NCBI GenBank assembly: GCA_005893365.1 | Contig: VBPB01000293.1 | Coordinates: forward strand, 1,539-11,173 | Direction of reading: 5' to 3' | DNA length: 9,635 nt | Source: Candidatus Eiseniibacteriota bacterium | GTDB taxonomy: Bacteria; Eisenbacteria; RBG-16-71-46 | Shown: in pieces, positions 7,705 through 9,635 of the stretch | Position numbering within the stretch: position 1 is the stretch's first letter | Layout: every line of letters starts with the position of its first letter | Translations under genes and position numbers: made by a program | Notes under the pieces: model-generated | Seen by the model: only the letters and a program-made list of their open reading frames with translations | Told to the model about the DNA's origin: nothing | The model's database searches: none

Positions 7705-7709
7705 TGCGC
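7620..7709. repeat. 90-bp direct repeat, displaced copy at the ppgK/pgi junction
   Basis: This is an exact duplicate of 7105-7194, placed where the ppgK stop and the first ~28 codons of pgi should be. In transcription direction its left edge shares GCGCAATGACC with the place it occupies, and its right edge shares CTCTTCA with the genuine pgi codons for LFTN. It thus looks like a bridge chosen through short shared ends. Confidence 0.95.
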
Positions 7710-8365
7710 TCGTCGTCTGTTATGTCCCACAGGCGGAAGCCGCCGCGAAACGCGTCGGCGTTGTCGCCGGCCCGGCAACCGGGCGGCAACGTCTCGAGCT
7801 GGTGGACGTTGCCGCCTCCGAGGACGACCTCCTCGGGCTCGATCGCCGCGGTCAGGCGACTCACGACGTCCTCGACGTCACGCCGCCATTGCGTCAGCCC
7901 GTTCGTCCGCAGCCCGCGCAGGCCGATGTATTGCTCGAACGTCCCATCTCGGTACGGTAGGTGGCCGAGCTCCATCGGCTCGACGATGCCCTCGACGATC
8001 AAGGTCGTGCCCAGGCCCGTTCCCAGACCGAGAAAAAGCATCTTGCCGCCCTTGTAGCTGCCGAGCGCCTGCATCGCGGCGTCGTTGATGACCTTGACGG
8101 GGCATCCGAAGGCGGCCTGATAGTTGAATCCTACCCAGCCTCGTCCGAGATTGCGCGGCTCGACGACCGGTCGGCTGTCGAGCACGGGGCCCGGGTAGCC
8201 GACCGACACGGCGTCGTATTCCCAGTCCGGGGTTGCGGCCTTGACGCCGGCGACCATCTGCTCGGCCGTCAACGTCGGCCCGGAGGAGAACTCCCGCGAT
8301 TGCTTCTGACCGCTCGCCAGAACCTTCACGTGAGTCCCGCCGACGTCTACGATCAGCACGCGCAT
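7709..8365 (-). CDS. ppgK: ROK-family glucokinase, polyphosphate-glucokinase-like (no stop of its own)
   Basis: This enzyme probably phosphorylates glucose to glucose-6-phosphate, feeding the pgi and zwf products encoded beside it. Relatives with this sequence pattern are commonly named polyphosphate glucokinase, so polyphosphate may be the phosphoryl donor; the donor cannot be read from sequence. Residues seen: the phosphate loop DVGGTHVKV (7-15), GYPGPV (56-61), VINDAAMQALGS with the presumed catalytic aspartate (D95), LGLGTGLGTTLI (112-123), ELGHLPY (132-138) and VLGGGNV (181-187). The C-terminal block is PPGCRAGDNADAFRGGFRLWD (starting at 194), where the family normally ends. There is no CxCG zinc motif, in line with this short ROK branch. 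The ATG at 8365 lies 7 bp after the tal stop. Genuine sequence appears to end about DITDDE (base 7709). Beyond it the reading frame enters the 90-bp pgi copy out of frame, so the true stop is missing. Confidence 0.88.
7782..7816. repeat. 12-bp perfect inverted repeat inside ppgK
   Basis: GGCGGCAACGTC (7782-7793) and GACGTTGCCGCC (7805-7816) are exact reverse complements around an 11-nt loop. They encode the conserved GGGNV and TLPPG parts of the glucokinase, so the symmetry most likely follows from GC-rich codon choice. No T-run follows on the coding strand, so it is not a terminator. Confidence 0.6.
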
Positions 8366-8372
8366 GGGAGAC

Positions 8373-9240
8373 TCAGCTCGCCTTGGCCCAGGCGGCGCTC
8401 TTGCCGGCGATCACGCCCATGAGATCTCGCCAGGAGCTGACGAACGACTTCGCGCCCTCGTCCTGCAGCTGGCTTGCGAGGGCGTCCACGTCGATGCCCG
8501 CGGCGGCGAACCGGGCCAAGACTTCCTCCGCGTCGCCGCCGTCGGCCGGCAGCATCTCGCCGATCTCGCCGTGATCGGCGAGCGCCTTCAGGGTGCCCTC
8601 GGGAATCGTGTTCACGGTGAACGGCGCCGCGAGCGACTTGATGTAGAGAACGTCGGACGCGGCCGGATCCTTCGGGCCGGTGCTGGCCCACAAGAGGCGC
8701 TGCGGGCGGGCGCCGGCGTTGAACACGCGCTGCCAGCGCGCAGAGCCGAGCAACGCGCGGTAGGCCTTGTAGGTCCGCTTCGCGATCGCGATGCCGAGCT
8801 GGTTGCGCAGCGCCGCCGGCACGCGGTCCTTGACCGCCGCGTCCCACCGGCTGATGAACACCGAAGCGACCGATTCGACCTCGGGCTGGAGGCCGGCCGC
8901 CACACGGCGCTCGATGTCGAGCATGAACGCGTCCGCCGCGGCGAGATACTGCGCGGAGGAGAAGAGCAAGGTCACGTTGATCGGATCCCGGCGAAGATCG
9001 CCTCCTCGATGGCCGGGAGACCCTCTTTGGTACCGGGGATCTTGATGAGGAGGTTAGGCCGCGCCGCGCGCGCATACAGGGTCTTGGCGGCCGCGAGGGT
9101 GCTGGGCGTGTCGTGGGCGAGCAGCGGTGAGACCTCGAGCCAGACCCAGCCGTCCACGCCTCGGGTCCGGTCCCAGATCGGCCGAAACAGGTCCGCGGCC
9201 CGCGTCAGATCCTCGAGCGCGAGCGCGTTGAGTTTGATTA
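8373..9240 (-). pseudogene. tal: Transaldolase, 5'-truncated and frameshifted
   Basis: Transaldolase transfers a three-carbon dihydroxyacetone unit between sugar phosphates in the non-oxidative pentose phosphate pathway, using a Schiff-base lysine. Two frames carry it. Codons from about 9230 down to 8984 give LALEDLTRAADLFRPIWDRT, WLEVSPLLAHDT and RPNLLIKIPGTKEGLPAIEEA, with the presumed catalytic lysine in LIKIPGT, then AGI followed by a stop (8972). The rest (8975 to stop 8373) gives VTLLFSSAQYLAAADAF, VASVFISRWD, the typical RLLWASTGPKD, VNTIPEGTLKAL and EGAKSFVSSW. Adding one C in the coding strand at 8983-8984 restores AGIPINVTLLFS, the family sequence. The two parts make about 300 residues against about 360-370 usual. 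Some 65-70 N-terminal residues, including the expected TSNPTIF-type motif, are absent. Upstream of 9240 the frame continues to an ATG at 9283, but that stretch (MRRISNFQF) resembles no transaldolase. It is the first gene of the operon. Confidence 0.9.
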
Positions 9241-9408
9241 CGCTGGATACCACTACGAACTGAAAGTTACTGATCCGCCGCAAAAAATCGCTACGTCAGC
9301 CGGGGAGAGGGCCGTTACGCACTCGGAACCCCCGCACACGTATGCGTTTCGCTGAGCGAGCTACTAAACGGCAATGAGCGCACGAAGCTGGCAGCGGCCG
9401 TTTTCACA
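9241..9408. other. Intergenic stretch between tal remnant and DUF488 gene
   Basis: No gene is supported here. This region should hold divergent promoters for the minus-strand operon and the plus-strand DUF488 gene, but I see no confident -35/-10 pair. It contains AT-richer patches (about 9236-9290), unlike the coding DNA around it. The missing start of tal should also lie here, yet no trace of it is visible, so a join near 9230-9290 is likely. Confidence 0.5.
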
Positions 9409-9416
9409 GAGGAAGG
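9409..9416 (+). promoter_or_regulatory. Strong ribosome binding site for the DUF488 gene
   Basis: GAGGAAGG lies 6 nt before a GTG at 9423. It decides the start and shows that this partial frame at the window edge is a real gene. Confidence 0.75.
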
Positions 9417-9422
9417 CCCGGC

Positions 9423-9635
9423 GTGAATCGGCCCTACACCGTCGGGCATTCGTCCCATTCTTTGGAGCGGTTCCTTTGGCTACTCAAAGGTCACGGGATC
9501 ACAGCCGTGACCGACGTGCGTTCAGCACCCTACAGCCGGCACAATCCGCAGTTCAACCGGGAAGCGTTGGCCCCGGAGCTTAGCGCTCATCACATCGCTT
9601 ACGTTTTTCTCGGCAAGGACCTGGGAGCGCGAAGC
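9423..9635 (+). CDS. DUF488 family protein, N-terminal part (3' end outside window)
   Basis: This is a protein of unknown function from the DUF488 family, small cytosolic proteins of roughly 120-190 residues. The 71 codons present run open to the window edge. They begin at GTG with VNRPYTVGHSSHSLERF (residues 1-17), the family's (Y/F)T(I/V)GHS-x-(H/R) opening. GITAVTDVRSAPYSRHNPQF (25-44) holds the conserved DVR-x-x-P-x-S-R core, and IAYVFLGKDLGAR (58-70) matches the third conserved block, usually followed by GG or GR. The start is fixed by GAGGAAGG 6 nt upstream. The gene diverges from the sugar-metabolism operon, so no functional link is implied. The frame carries no sign of damage. Confidence 0.88.
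   Translation, partial: MNRPYTVGHSSHSLERFLWLLKGHGITAVTDVRSAPYSRHNPQFNREALAPELSAHHIAYVFLGKDLGARS

Larger units (their letters stand above)
5183..8365 (-). other. Continuous 1060-codon frame across ppgK, pgi and fda
   Basis: An unbroken minus-strand frame joins glucokinase (residues 1-219), a non-homologous linker (220-264), isomerase (265-756), a 5-8 residue bridge and aldolase (765-1060). The linker is explained by the 90-bp pgi copy read out of frame (RNDLPLRVQRRRNRPRGG) followed by pgi codons read out of frame (ERPDARRAYDRRGRR). The frame is therefore a by-product of the duplication, a 1-base loss and a missing stop. I do not think it is a real trifunctional enzyme. Confidence 0.85.

Noticed and set aside
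7105..7709. Repeat pair as a CRISPR, attachment site or IS end
   Set aside because: There are only two copies, the sequence is plain pgi coding DNA, and no integrase, transposase or cas gene is nearby.
7782..7816. Inverted repeat in ppgK as an operator or attenuator
   Set aside because: It lies in conserved coding sequence in mid-operon and is explained by codon choice.
6134..7960. A 608-codon plus-strand ORF opposite pgi
   Set aside because: It is antisense to strongly conserved pgi codons. Its own composition is that of a reverse-strand shadow, and it even runs through the duplicated segment.

Overview
The window is a GC-rich bacterial chromosome segment dominated by one long minus-strand operon of central sugar metabolism. 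In transcription order (high to low coordinates) it reads: transaldolase (tal), ROK/polyphosphate-type glucokinase (ppgK-like), glucose-6-phosphate isomerase (pgi), class I fructose-bisphosphate aldolase (fda type), 6-phosphogluconate dehydrogenase (gnd), glucose-6-phosphate dehydrogenase (zwf), 6-phosphogluconolactonase (pgl), transketolase (tkt), and a small unknown ORF coupled to tkt. At the left edge lies the C-terminal part of an aquaporin (MIP family) on the plus strand, convergent with the operon. At the right edge lies the N-terminal part of a DUF488 protein on the plus strand, divergent from it.

Together the operon covers glucose phosphorylation, the whole oxidative pentose phosphate branch (zwf, pgl, gnd), both non-oxidative transferases (tal, tkt), and the isomerase and aldolase that link this cycle to glycolysis or gluconeogenesis. 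No phosphofructokinase is present. Junctions are tight: 7 bp tal-ppgK, 32 bp fda-gnd, 15 bp gnd-zwf, a GTGA overlap zwf-pgl, 18 bp pgl-tkt, and an ATGA overlap tkt-small ORF. The high GC, the short-form gnd, the NPAVTLAR-type aquaporin and the gene order suggest an environmental bacterium (for example Rokubacteria/Methylomirabilota-like, Acidobacteria or Proteobacteria). This is an impression, not a placement.

The striking feature is how many of these genes are damaged. tkt and pgl read as complete enzymes. tal lacks its N-terminal part and carries a 1-base frameshift. The first 28 codons of pgi are an exact 90-bp copy of its own interior, followed by a 1-base frameshift; as a result ppgK runs into pgi. 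pgi has no stop before fda, giving one 1060-codon ORF across three enzymes. gnd has lost its whole middle in frame. zwf has a short deletion that shifts the frame. Exact repeat copies, short shared sequence at the joins and single-base losses in short runs point more to contig gap-closing or consensus errors than to evolved fusions, though decay of a real locus cannot be excluded from sequence alone. I see no CRISPR array, insertion sequence, tRNA or rRNA, and no clear new system.
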